The notes under the pieces: model-generated
Databases searched by the model: none
The model's input: only the letters and a program-made list of their open reading frames with translations
What the model was told of the DNA's origin: nothing
Made by a program: the position numbers and the translations under genes
Source: a virus
Virus record (IMG/VR): IMGVR_UViG_3300044732_001653
Location: 1-64,000 of that record
DNA length: 64,000 nt
Reading direction: 5' to 3' (one strand)
Shown here: one piece after another, positions 58,030-64,000 of the stretch
Position numbering within the stretch: the first letter of the stretch is position 1
Layout: each line of letters begins with the position of its first letter

Positions 58030-58553
58030 TGACCACCCTACAAGTCATCGCCGCCGTCTTCACCGCCGAACTCATCACCGGAATGGTGCATTGGTGGGAG
58101 GACCGCTACGGCAATCCTGATTGGCCTGTGCTTGGAAAGTACGTCATCCGACCGAACATCGAGCATCATGCTAATCAGACCGCCTTCACCAGGGGTGACT
58201 ACTGGACTCGCAACTGGACGGTCCTCGTCCCGTCGCTCACGGCCGCCGCGATCGCTGCGGCCTTCGGCCAGTGGTGGCTCGCTCTGGTTGCCGTCATCGT
58301 CAGCCAGGGCAACGAGATTCACTGCTGGAGTCACCAGCGGTGCAGTCGGCCCATCCGGGGGTTGCAGCTTCTGGGCATCCTCCAGAGTCCAGAGCAGCAC
58401 GCGAAGCATCACGCCCAGCCGTTCGACAGGAACTACTGCGTGATGACCGACGCGACGAATCCGACGCTCCAGGCGATCCGGTTCTGGCAGGGGCTGGAGT
58501 GGTGCGTGGCGTTGTTTGGTATCCGTCCGAGAGTCGAGCGGGAGGTGGCGTGA
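58029..58553 (+). CDS. CarF/TMEM189-type lipid desaturase
   Basis: 174 aa. The Kua family pattern with eight His: His21 in GMVHWWEDRYG, His46-47 in EHHANQT, His98 and His102 in NEIHCWSHQ, His124, 127 and 128 in EQHAKHHAQPFDRNYC, plus hydrophobic segments. Such enzymes introduce the vinyl-ether bond of plasmalogens (plasmanylethanolamine desaturase). TGATG overlap with the peptidase. May remodel host lipids; substrate in this host unknown. Confidence 0.8.
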   Translation: MTTLQVIAAVFTAELITGMVHWWEDRYGNPDWPVLGKYVIRPNIEHHANQTAFTRGDYWTRNWTVLVPSLTAAAIAAAFGQWWLALVAVIVSQGNEIHCWSHQRCSRPIRGLQLLGILQSPEQHAKHHAQPFDRNYCVMTDATNPTLQAIRFWQGLEWCVALFGIRPRVEREVA

Positions 58554-59299
58554 TGGCGATTGTTGACGAGCAAGACAACTTCGGAAAGCGGATCGCCGAG
58601 GTGCTGGGGCTCAGTGCCGGGATGGTCGTCGGCATCGACATTCGTGTCGAGCCGGGCAACTTCGTCACGGCCACGGCGAAGATTTTCCTCAAGGAGAATC
58701 AGGTCAAGGGCCTCGGGGTCATCTTCGACGAGATGAAGTTCGTCGGGATCAAGAAGACACCGGAGTCTGCCGCTCCGGTTTTCATGCCGCCCTCGCCCGT
58801 GCCACCGACAGGGCCGGTGACGTCTCCCGTGTACTGGCCGTGCGAGACCAGGAAGTGGTTTTCGTGGCTCCCTGTCGTTCTCCTCCTCGTCGCCGGTTGC
58901 CGCCCGGCGTCCCCGCCCCCGCCGGACCTTCGGCCGTGGATCGCCGTCACTGGGGTCTACGCCCTGATGGCTCCCGCGATCGCCCCGCTCCCGCCGGCCC
59001 CGGCGCCGGGAGCCCCATGCGAAAACTGCAATGGGAAGGGAACGGTCGGCGACGGCGTCGTCGGCAAGACCTGCCCAATCTGCGGCGGCACCGGGGTAAC
59101 GCCATCCAAGGCCCCAGCAGCCCCGCTGCCGCCCGTTCCCACGGCCGGGGTGTCCGTAGACCCTCCGGCCCGTTCCGCCGCTCCGGGGGCCTCTGGTTCC
59201 CTCACACGGGGCCTGCCCGTTTCCACGGAGGAGGCCCCCACATTCCGAATCGTCTGCGAGGATGGAGTATGCCGGAAGATCAGAGTTTTGCCCCGCTGA
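58553..59299 (+). CDS. Protein with internal lipobox-like TM and DnaJ-like zinc finger
   Basis: 248 aa. Residues 1-75 (MAIVDEQDNFGKRIAEVLGL onwards) form a small domain. Near residue 105 a TM stretch WLPVVLLLVAGCRP ends like a lipobox (LVAGC). Then CENCNGKGTVGDGVVGKTCP and CGGTG form a DnaJ-type zinc finger inside a Pro-rich region. A fusion of unrelated pieces, or two adjoining genes. Function unknown. Confidence 0.5.
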   Translation: MAIVDEQDNFGKRIAEVLGLSAGMVVGIDIRVEPGNFVTATAKIFLKENQVKGLGVIFDEMKFVGIKKTPESAAPVFMPPSPVPPTGPVTSPVYWPCETRKWFSWLPVVLLLVAGCRPASPPPPDLRPWIAVTGVYALMAPAIAPLPPAPAPGAPCENCNGKGTVGDGVVGKTCPICGGTGVTPSKAPAAPLPPVPTAGVSVDPPARSAAPGASGSLTRGLPVSTEEAPTFRIVCEDGVCRKIRVLPR

Positions 59300-59622
59300 A
59301 GCGGTACGTCCGCGAGCGGGGTGGCTTTCGCCTCGCCACCAGGGCGCGGTTCAGGGACCAGTGCGTCGATTGGGCTGTGGCCGACTGGCCGACCGGCGAA
59401 CTGCCGGGTGAGATCGAGGCCCGCCTCCGCGAGCGGCTGGTCGCCCGCACCGAGGAGCGGTACGGCTCGATCCTCGCCACCCTGCTCATCGGCATCGCGG
59501 TCAATCTGATCTGCCGGCTGATCGTCGAGTGGTGGCTAGCCCGCCAGCTTAACCGGACCCTCATGGCAACGTGGCACTATGCCGAAACGAATCCCCCAGT
59601 TCCGCCCTCCGACCGCCCGTGA
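59269..59622 (+). CDS. Membrane-anchored protein, holin-like candidate
   Basis: 117 aa. ERGGFRLATRARFRDQCVDW at the start, helical part, then a TM ILATLLIGIAVNLICRLIVE near residue 70. Upstream of the HNH gene. One TM fits spanin or holin, not proven. Confidence 0.55.
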   Translation: MPEDQSFAPLKRYVRERGGFRLATRARFRDQCVDWAVADWPTGELPGEIEARLRERLVARTEERYGSILATLLIGIAVNLICRLIVEWWLARQLNRTLMATWHYAETNPPVPPSDRP

Positions 59623-59938
59623 CCGGCTCCCGGCCCGCCCCCGCGACGATGACCGGCTGTCGTCGTCGGCCCGCGGCTACGGGTCGGCAGCGTGGCAGCG
59701 GGTCCGTCTCGCCGTGATCGCCCGCGACCAGGGAGCCTGTCGCCTTTGCGGCCTGCTTTGCTGGGGCGAGGGTGAAGCCCATGTCGATCACATCGATCCC
59801 AAGCGCCCAGGCGAGCCGGCCGAGGCCACGCCGATGGAGGGCTTGCGGCTCCTGTGCCGCAAGTGCCACTCCAGGCATGGCCTCAAGTGGTCGGCTCGGC
59901 CGGGAGGGGATTCTTCCGAGGGCGACCACGACGCTTGA
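59579..59938 (+). CDS. HNH endonuclease, packaging-type
   Basis: 119 aa. SSSARGYGSAAWQRVRLAVI opens the domain; CRLCGLLCWGEGEAHVDHID is the first metal-binding half, and LRLLCRKCHSRHG the second. On a circular map it lies upstream of terS, only the leftward operon between, and small HNH proteins of this type are often needed beside the terminase for packaging-site cutting. Overlaps the previous gene by 44 bases and the convergent gene by 56 bases. Confidence 0.82.
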   Translation: MPKRIPQFRPPTARDRLPARPRDDDRLSSSARGYGSAAWQRVRLAVIARDQGACRLCGLLCWGEGEAHVDHIDPKRPGEPAEATPMEGLRLLCRKCHSRHGLKWSARPGGDSSEGDHDA

Positions 59939-60233
59939 CCGCCGTCGCCGGCGGGGACGGGGGGCGACGTTTCAGGCCGCGAGCCTTGAGTGCCGCATCA
60001 ACCCCGGAGTGCGAGCATTCGACGGCAAACATCGGGTCGGCTTTGAACTTCCACCCAGGCTCCAGCTTGTTCTCGGCGATCTTCGGGACATCAGCCTTGC
60101 GGATGATGTAGTGCCCGAAGACTTTCGTCGTGATTCCAAGCCGGTGAGCCGTTCGATAGGCCACCGATTGCTGGATTCCCGAGATCGTCGCGGCCTCGGA
60201 CAACTTGACCCAATCTTCTGTCTCAATCAGCAT
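59883..60233 (-). CDS. HTH protein with AT-hook-like tail
   Basis: 116 aa. MLIETEDWVKLSEAATISGI then QQSVAYRTAHRLGI form an HTH; the end KRRGRPRKNP is AT-hook-like. AAGGAG precedes its ATG at 60233. Last gene of the leftward operon; its end overlaps the HNH gene. Probably a DNA-binding regulator. Confidence 0.68.
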   Translation of the reverse strand: MLIETEDWVKLSEAATISGIQQSVAYRTAHRLGITTKVFGHYIIRKADVPKIAENKLEPGWKFKADPMFAVECSHSGVDAALKARGLKRRPPSPPATAVKRRGRPRKNPLPAEPTT

Positions 60234-60256
60234 GGTGTAGCTCCTTGAAATCATTC

Positions 60257-60388
60257 TTATCGAATCACTTGCAGCAGTCCATCCAGAAAATCGCGAACCG
60301 CCACGGCCAGCGGACCCCCCTGCCCTAGCTCCTGCCCCAGGCGGACCAAAAGCAGGGTACGAATCAACTCGTTCCAGCGTTTCGTCAT
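60257..60388 (-). CDS. Very small protein
   Basis: 43 aa: MTKRWNELIRTLLLVRLGQE, then LGQGGPLAVAVRDFLDGLLQ. GAGGAGA ribosome site 6 bases before the ATG. Between two HTH-type neighbours. The clear start site supports it. Confidence 0.58.
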   Translation of the reverse strand: MTKRWNELIRTLLLVRLGQELGQGGPLAVAVRDFLDGLLQVIR

Positions 60389-60392
60389 ACCC

Positions 60393-60409
60393 GTCTCCTC
60401 GTACCGGGG
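60393..60409 (-). repeat. Intergenic repeat, variant copy
   Basis: Reads CCCCGGTACGAGGAGAC leftward (14 of 17 match). Supplies the ribosome site of the 43-aa gene. Confidence 0.55.
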
Positions 60410-60414
60410 TCACG

Positions 60415-60567
60415 TCAGAGACCCCGCCGCCGCCGGCGAAGTCTCTCGGCCACCATCGCCGCCTGCCGCGCGCGTGCTGCTTGGATGTCTTGCGTGGTGG
60501 CTAGCTCCTTCGTGAGGAGAAACGCCAACCACTTTGCTTCGATGCGCTTGATTCTGTTCGTTCCCAT
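60415..60567 (-). CDS. Small basic protein
   Basis: 50 aa: MGTNRIKRIEAKWLAFLLTK, ending in an Arg-rich ERLRRRRRGL. Its ATG is part of a repeat copy (CCCCCGACCATGG), with AAGGA 9 bases before. A longer start at 60612 is less likely. Confidence 0.58.
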   Translation of the reverse strand: MGTNRIKRIEAKWLAFLLTKELATTQDIQAARARQAAMVAERLRRRRRGL

Positions 60568-60576
60568 GGTCGGGGG
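60560..60576 (-). repeat. Intergenic repeat
   Basis: CCCCCGACCATGGGAAC leftward; the ATG is the start of the 50-aa gene. Confidence 0.75.
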
Positions 60577-60608
60577 TTCCTTCGTCTTGTGGGGTGTCGT
60601 TCCGTGAA

Positions 60609-60920
60609 TCAACCTTCCATCCGGCTCTCTTCGTCCTCGGCATCGAGCAGATCGCGGGCCAACCCCGCCCCCTGCTCACAGATGCCCTCGACCGTTCCGC
60701 CGCCGCCGACCCCGCCCTCGGCAATCGCCTCGGCAGCCGCGATGCCAGACTCGATCTCCCAATGGATCGCGAGGTCCGCGATCATCTCGGCCACCGACTC
60801 CTCAAAGGCCGCGCCTCTGGTACTGCGGCCGGTCATCTCCTCGTAGAGGCCCATGAGCTTCTCGGCGCGGGCATGGGCGTCGCCGCTGGTGTTCGCGGTC
60901 AGGTTGTTGGTCGTTGCCAT
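60609..60920 (-). CDS. Small acidic protein
   Basis: 103 aa. Opens MATTNNLTANTSGDAHARAE and includes EESVAEMIADLAIHWEIESG. In-frame starts also at 60965 and 60989; both 60920 and 60989 lie within copies of the repeat. Unknown function. Confidence 0.6.
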   Translation of the reverse strand: MATTNNLTANTSGDAHARAEKLMGLYEEMTGRSTRGAAFEESVAEMIADLAIHWEIESGIAAAEAIAEGGVGGGGTVEGICEQGAGLARDLLDAEDEESRMEG

Positions 60921-60928
60921 GGTCGGGG
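60913..60928 (-). repeat. Intergenic repeat
   Basis: CCCCGACCATGGCAAC leftward (one C short). The ATG starts the 103-aa gene. Confidence 0.7.
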
Positions 60929-60981
60929 TGTCTTTCTGTTCTAGTGGGGTAGTGTGGGCTGTCATCGTTTCGCCGGCCGGG

Positions 60982-60998
60982 GTTCCCATGCACGGGGG
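60982..60998 (-). repeat. Intergenic repeat with hairpin
   Basis: CCCCCGTGCATGGGAAC leftward, overlapping the hairpin GCACGGG...CCCGTGC at 60990-61011. Confidence 0.65.
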
Positions 60999-61011
60999 CC
61001 GGCGCCCGTGC
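60990..61011 (-). other. Intergenic hairpin
   Basis: GCACGGG (60990-60996) pairs with CCCGTGC (61005-61011), between two leftward genes. Confidence 0.6.
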
Positions 61012-61022
61012 GGGTTGTAGGT

Positions 61023-61460
61023 TCAAGACTCGATCAGCGTCCCAGGCGAGACCCTCTCCCAGATGATCGAGATGGCCGTTCGGAAGCTCTCGTACTCCGC
61101 GGACGGGGATTCATTCGTCCCGCCGTTGATGATGTCTTCCGGCTTCCAATCGCAGCCGTAGACGCGGTCATCGGGAGCGTGCGGCGTAAAGACGCCGGCC
61201 AAAGCCAAGGCCCCCCAGACGGCCATGCTGTCGAGGATGTTCCAGGGGTCGGCCGTCTCTCCGCACAGGTTCAACTGCTCGTTGATGTCGCCCTCAACGA
61301 GCGAGTCTTCCGGGTCGATCGTTACGAACTGCCAGCCGGTTTCGTATGGCTCCGGTGCCGCCAAGGGCTCCGCGTCCCACTGCGACTCCCGCAGGAGCAT
61401 GATTCCATCGGGCCCGGCGGCGGGGTATCCGATGATCCTGCGCCAGTAGATTCGTTCCAT
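61023..61460 (-). CDS. Hypothetical protein
   Basis: 145 aa, MERIYWRRIIGYPAAGPDGI. Acidic, Trp-rich with GVFTPHAPDDRVYGCDWKP in the middle. Repeat copy with AGGA sits just before its ATG. Member of the leftward early-type operon. Unrecognised. Confidence 0.7.
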   Translation of the reverse strand: MERIYWRRIIGYPAAGPDGIMLLRESQWDAEPLAAPEPYETGWQFVTIDPEDSLVEGDINEQLNLCGETADPWNILDSMAVWGALALAGVFTPHAPDDRVYGCDWKPEDIINGGTNESPSAEYESFRTAISIIWERVSPGTLIES

Positions 61461-61465
61461 CTCTC

Positions 61466-61482
61466 GTTTCCTCGTTCGGGGG
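61466..61482 (-). repeat. Intergenic repeat
   Basis: CCCCCGAACGAGGAAAC leftward, 5 bases before the ATG at 61460; contains the AGGA ribosome site. Confidence 0.75.
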
Positions 61483-61496
61483 TGTAATCGTCCAGG

Positions 61497-61511
61497 CCGG
61501 CACCGTGCCGG
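61497..61511 (-). other. Intergenic hairpin
   Basis: CCGGCAC-C-GTGCCGG near-perfect stem between the two repeats at 61466 and 61513. Confidence 0.65.
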
Positions 61512-61512
61512 G

Positions 61513-61529
61513 GTTGCTATGGTCGGGGG
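61513..61529 (-). repeat. Intergenic repeat
   Basis: CCCCCGACCATAGCAAC leftward, directly after the stop of the 276-aa gene. Confidence 0.72.
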
Positions 61530-62360
61530 TTAGGTCGCCTTGGCAATCGGCTCAACGCTTCCGGCAAACGGCTGGCCTTGAAACAGCCACCGACCAGCCT
61601 CGTCGCACCCGTAATCCGCCGCGTCTGTCGCAACCCATTCGGCAGCAGAGTAGGCCGCGCCGTCGTCAAGCATGACGTCGATGACCTCCCCGGCGTCGGT
61701 CGTGATTCTGTGCGTCGCAGACCATGACTCCAAGGCGGCGGCATCGCGATTCGCGAACACCTCCCTTGCCGCCTCCAGGCCAGCCTCATTCGCGGCGTCG
61801 ATCGCCGCCCTCTCGTCGCTCGTCAGGTCGCCGGCCATCGTGCCGATGGCGCCGGCCGAATACCCCCAGTGTGCGCCGCACCACTGAGAGTGGAGGACAC
61901 GACCATTCTTCGGCGCCTCGACGTCGAGGCGGCTGGCCCGGTCGTCGTCGGCCATGGCGATGATCGCGGCCCGGCGGTAGGCGGCACACGCCTCTTCCTG
62001 CGCCGGGTGATCCGACGGGGCCATCTCCCGCAGTCCAGCATTCCAACCGATCGTCTCGTCGGCAGTCGCAAACTCGACCGTCACCGGATCTGAGGGGGCG
62101 GCGGTGCCCTCTGCGGTGTCGATCCGCCAGCCGGCGCGGCGGGCAACGTCCTCCGCGATCATCGCCTCGTTTTCCACGTTGAGGTAGCCTTCCTCGCTGC
62201 CGACGACTTTGCCGGTCAGTTCGCCGTCGCCGTCAACCTCGGGCCACAATCCCTCCCAATCGACGGCATCGCGAGCCTCCTGCCATTCGGCGCTGCCCAA
62301 GGTCAGGCCAGCGCACGCCTCGGCGGCACGTTCGGGGGTCATTTCGTCCATCGGTCGCAT
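61530..62360 (-). CDS. Hypothetical acidic protein
   Basis: 276 aa. MRPMDEMTPERAAEACAGLT at the start; later YRRAAIIAMADDDRASRLDV and GEVIDVMLDDGAAYSAAEWV. Very acidic, which fits DNA-mimic or anti-restriction proteins, but no family was recognised. Ribosome site TAGGAGAG precedes the ATG. Confidence 0.68.
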   Translation of the reverse strand: MRPMDEMTPERAAEACAGLTLGSAEWQEARDAVDWEGLWPEVDGDGELTGKVVGSEEGYLNVENEAMIAEDVARRAGWRIDTAEGTAAPSDPVTVEFATADETIGWNAGLREMAPSDHPAQEEACAAYRRAAIIAMADDDRASRLDVEAPKNGRVLHSQWCGAHWGYSAGAIGTMAGDLTSDERAAIDAANEAGLEAAREVFANRDAAALESWSATHRITTDAGEVIDVMLDDGAAYSAAEWVATDAADYGCDEAGRWLFQGQPFAGSVEPIAKAT

Positions 62361-62377
62361 GATCGTCTCTCCTACGG

Positions 62378-62394
62378 GTTTCCACGTTCGGGGG
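62378..62394 (-). repeat. Intergenic repeat
   Basis: CCCCCGAACGTGGAAAC leftward, 18 bases before the ATG at 62360. Confidence 0.75.
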
Positions 62395-62413
62395 CATCGG
62401 CACGTTGCCGATG
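62395..62413 (-). other. Intergenic hairpin
   Basis: CATCGGCA-CGT-TGCCGATG, a perfect 8-bp stem between two copies of the repeat. Confidence 0.7.
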
Positions 62414-62416
62414 CTC

Positions 62417-62433
62417 GTTTCGTCGTTCGGGGG
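62417..62433 (-). repeat. Intergenic repeat
   Basis: CCCCCGAACGACGAAAC leftward, near the stop of the 85-aa gene. Confidence 0.72.
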
Positions 62434-62436
62434 GCA

Positions 62437-62694
62437 TCAACGCTGCTGCGAGTCAAGGCTCTCCCAGTGGGCCACGAGGTCGGCGTCGCCCAGGAACGAC
62501 TTCCCGACTTCCTCGTGCTTGCCGTTGCTGTTGACGTAGCGGGCGAGGATTTCGCCCTTGGCGTTGCGGCGGGCTTGGCACAGGCATACGCCCCCATGGG
62601 CGGCGGGGTTGTAGTCGTCTCGGCCCACCGATCCGGTGTAGCCGGTGATGCAGATCGTCTCCCAGCGGTTCGTCAACTTGGCTTTCGTCGTCAT
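62437..62694 (-). CDS. Hypothetical protein
   Basis: 85 aa starting MTTKAKLTNRWETICITGYT; contains GGVCLCQARRNAKGEILARY. A GTG 6 bases upstream is possible, but TAGGAGACGG before the ATG favours 62694. Unrecognised. Confidence 0.65.
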   Translation of the reverse strand: MTTKAKLTNRWETICITGYTGSVGRDDYNPAAHGGVCLCQARRNAKGEILARYVNSNGKHEEVGKSFLGDADLVAHWESLDSQQR

Positions 62695-62723
62695 GGTCAC
62701 CGTCTCCTAGGTTTCGTGCCGTC

Positions 62724-62738
62724 CCCCCGCACCGGGGG
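62724..62738 (-). other. Intergenic hairpin
   Basis: CCCCC-GCACC-GGGGG stem ahead of the 85-aa gene. Confidence 0.55.
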
Positions 62739-62761
62739 TCTAGTGTCTCTCGTCTCGGCCA

Positions 62762-62780
62762 CCCCGGCAACGCGCCGGGG
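62762..62780 (-). other. Intergenic hairpin
   Basis: CCCCGGC-AACGC-GCCGGGG, 7-bp stem touching the repeat at 62780. Confidence 0.65.
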
Positions 62781-62796
62781 TTTCCATGGTCGGGGG
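62780..62796 (-). repeat. Intergenic repeat
   Basis: CCCCCGACCATGGAAAC leftward, just after the stop of the 189-aa gene. The ATG would open a 15-residue reading frame. Confidence 0.75.
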
Positions 62797-62798
62797 TG

Positions 62799-63368
62799 TC
62801 AGTCTGCCGGCCACCAAGCGGGGCGACCGCCGCCGTCGAACGCCCACGGGCAGGCCGCTCGCAGTCTCGCCCAACAGCCGGAGTGATCGGCCGCAATGGG
62901 CAGGTAGTCGATTCGCTCATACTCCCAGCCGACAATCGCCGCCGACGCCCCACGCAGGCCGGCCGCCCGCAGCATATTGGCCGCCGCGGCTATCCTCCCC
63001 GTGGCTCGCGGCGTCTTCGCCAGTTGTGCCGGCCAGCAGTAGAAGAGATGGTCAACGAACTCACTCCAGCGATCGCCCCACGAATACGACCAGTCCGGCG
63101 GATCGGTCGGAAGACCGCCCACGTCCAGCCGGAAGCGGATTTCCTCGCGGTCGGCGGCGGGGAGCCGGTCGTCGTGGAGCAGCCGACGGGCGACATTGCA
63201 GCCGAGGGTGGGGTGCCACTCGTAATGACTGCAAGATGCTTCCAGCTTCATCGCGATCGCGATCAATTGCGTTCCCGTGAGCCGCTCCCACCTCGCCGCC
63301 TCGTCTGTGTAGACCAGGATCGCGTTGCGTTCGCCTGCGGACATCATCATCGTCTTCATCGTTCCCAT
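62799..63368 (-). CDS. Hypothetical protein
   Basis: 189 aa. MGTMKTMMMSAGERNAILVY, then DEAARWERLTGTQLIAIAMK; rich in Trp, Cys and Ala. Repeat copy at 63376 provides its ribosome site. Function unknown; large for this operon. Confidence 0.7.
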   Translation of the reverse strand: MGTMKTMMMSAGERNAILVYTDEAARWERLTGTQLIAIAMKLEASCSHYEWHPTLGCNVARRLLHDDRLPAADREEIRFRLDVGGLPTDPPDWSYSWGDRWSEFVDHLFYCWPAQLAKTPRATGRIAAAANMLRAAGLRGASAAIVGWEYERIDYLPIAADHSGCWARLRAACPWAFDGGGRPAWWPAD

Positions 63369-63375
63369 GATCGTC

Positions 63376-63392
63376 GTTTCCTCGTTCGGGGG
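63376..63392 (-). repeat. Intergenic repeat
   Basis: CCCCCGAACGAGGAAAC leftward, 7 bases before the ATG at 63368; identical to the copy at 61466. Confidence 0.78.
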
Positions 63393-63401
63393 TTAGGGGG
63401 T

Positions 63402-63424
63402 CCATCGGCCGGAGTGGCCGGTGG
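63402..63424 (-). other. Intergenic hairpin
   Basis: CCATCGGCC-GGAGT-GGCCGGTGG stem with one mismatch, between the repeats at 63376 and 63427. Confidence 0.65.
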
Positions 63425-63426
63425 AC

Positions 63427-63443
63427 GTTGGTACGGTCGGGGG
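63427..63443 (-). repeat. Intergenic repeat
   Basis: CCCCCGACCGTACCAAC leftward, touching the stop of the 167-aa gene; most diverged ATG position. Confidence 0.65.
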
Positions 63444-63947
63444 TCAGTCAGCGGCCGAGATTTCTTCCCACACGGTCGGGCGGTTTGCTTTGAGCCAGTC
63501 CAGTGCTTCGTCTTGGTTTACGTCGACCTCAAACCCGACGCCCGCAAGCCGGCAATAGTCGAGAACTTCCCCCACCTGCGGGTTGTCCGTCGAATCGATA
63601 GCGACGCCGTCGGCCGCTTCGCTATATCCCCAGCCTTCTGCCGCCAATTCTTCGATCTCGTCAGACGAAGCGGACGCGAGCCATTGGGCACCATCAAACG
63701 TGACTTCCTTGCGGTAGTCGTCGGAGTGAACCTTTGCCCGCACGAACACCGGGCATACCTCGGGAGGAGCCGGGGCGCCAGGATCTTTGGCGAGAATGCG
63801 GTCTAATACCATGGTCGAATCGCAGTCACAGCAATGCGGAACATCGTCGAGGCCAGCCGCGGCGACCGTGTCTTCGTCAAAGCATTCCGGGCACCGAAAA
63901 ACAACTTGGGCGCTGGTGGCGTCGATCTCTTTCCATTCTGGTTCCAT
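63444..63947 (-). CDS. Hypothetical protein with zinc-ribbon
   Basis: 167 aa from ATG 63947 (AAAGGA 10 bases before). CPECFDEDTVAAAGLDDVP then HCCDCDSTMVLD form a zinc-ribbon. The C-terminal half is acidic with GWGYSEAADGVAIDSTDNP. First gene of the leftward operon in the window; its promoter lies beyond the end. Confidence 0.7.
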   Translation of the reverse strand: MEPEWKEIDATSAQVVFRCPECFDEDTVAAAGLDDVPHCCDCDSTMVLDRILAKDPGAPAPPEVCPVFVRAKVHSDDYRKEVTFDGAQWLASASSDEIEELAAEGWGYSEAADGVAIDSTDNPQVGEVLDYCRLAGVGFEVDVNQDEALDWLKANRPTVWEEISAAD

Positions 63948-63978
63948 CGTCTGGGTTCCTTTGGTTGTGGGCATCGAC

Positions 63979-64000
63979 GCGGCGCCGCTGCCCGTTTCGT
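63979..64000 (-). other. Palindrome and partial repeat at window end
   Basis: GCGGCGCCGC (63979-63988) is self-complementary. The last bases, GTTTCGT on the + strand, look like the start of another repeat copy cut by the window edge. Confidence 0.5.

Noticed and set aside
61530-62886. Plus-strand open frames in the leftward operon
   Set aside because: Leftward genes have ribosome sites and repeat elements at their starts; the rightward frames show neither.

Overview
The window looks like most of the genome of a high-GC, tailed, HK97-type temperate bacteriophage (long-tailed, siphovirus-like). It has two strand blocks. A very long + strand block (about 0.1-59.9 kb) carries almost everything. 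A leftward early-type operon lies at 59.9-64.0 kb, and a small leftward cluster lies at 26.7-27.7 kb beside a tyrosine integrase. Genes are packed with ATGA, TGATG, GTGA and TTGA stop-start overlaps. No stretch longer than about 215 bases lacks a gene. The host is not shown directly. High GC, a CsrA homologue, Tat-exported proteins and a Cys-rich secreted protein family fit a planctomycete-like or other high-GC Gram-negative host, but that is inference.

Layout. 0.1-7.5 kb: terminase subunits, portal, a bacterioferritin-like protein, prohead protease with a long C-terminal extension, and major capsid protein. 7.5-16 kb: small virion protein, glycosyltransferase, head-tail joining genes, two tandem tail-tube-like genes, G/GT tail chaperones with a -1 frameshift, and tape measure. 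16-25.5 kb: distal tail and fibre proteins, including a TGAV-repeat fibre and a LamG lectin-like protein, with metallophosphoesterase, dCMP deaminase and dNMP kinase genes between them. 25.5-29.4 kb: GDP-mannose dehydratase, HNH endonuclease, small regulators and integrase. 29.6-36.9 kb: replication and recombination genes (SNF2-type helicase, HNH, primase-polymerase, UvrD-like helicase). 37-50 kb: many short genes, including csrA, a TatA homologue surrounded by three genes with twin-arginine signal peptides, GDP-fucose synthase, PhoH, a DNA methylase, a GIY-YIG endonuclease and two tRNA-like RNA elements. 50-60 kb: GcrA-like proteins, VRR-NUC nuclease, SAM methyltransferase, two glycosyltransferases, a papain-like cysteine peptidase, a CarF/TMEM189-type lipid desaturase and a terminase-proximal HNH nuclease. 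60-64 kb: leftward operon of small proteins whose junctions carry a repeated 17-bp element and hairpins.

How the genes fit together. GDP-mannose dehydratase and GDP-fucose synthase could make GDP-L-fucose for the three glycosyltransferases, perhaps to decorate virion or host surface. Deaminase and dNMP kinase feed the nucleotide pool. The TatA-like protein with three Tat-signal proteins suggests that the phage supports or modifies folded-protein export. No ordinary muramidase or amidase endolysin was recognised, so the cysteine peptidase near small membrane proteins is the best lysin candidate. The strongest leads for novelty are the Tat cluster (including a Tat-signal protein with a capsid-like helix), the ferritin-like protein inside the capsid operon, the minus-strand intergenic repeat system and the tRNA-like elements without an anticodon arm.
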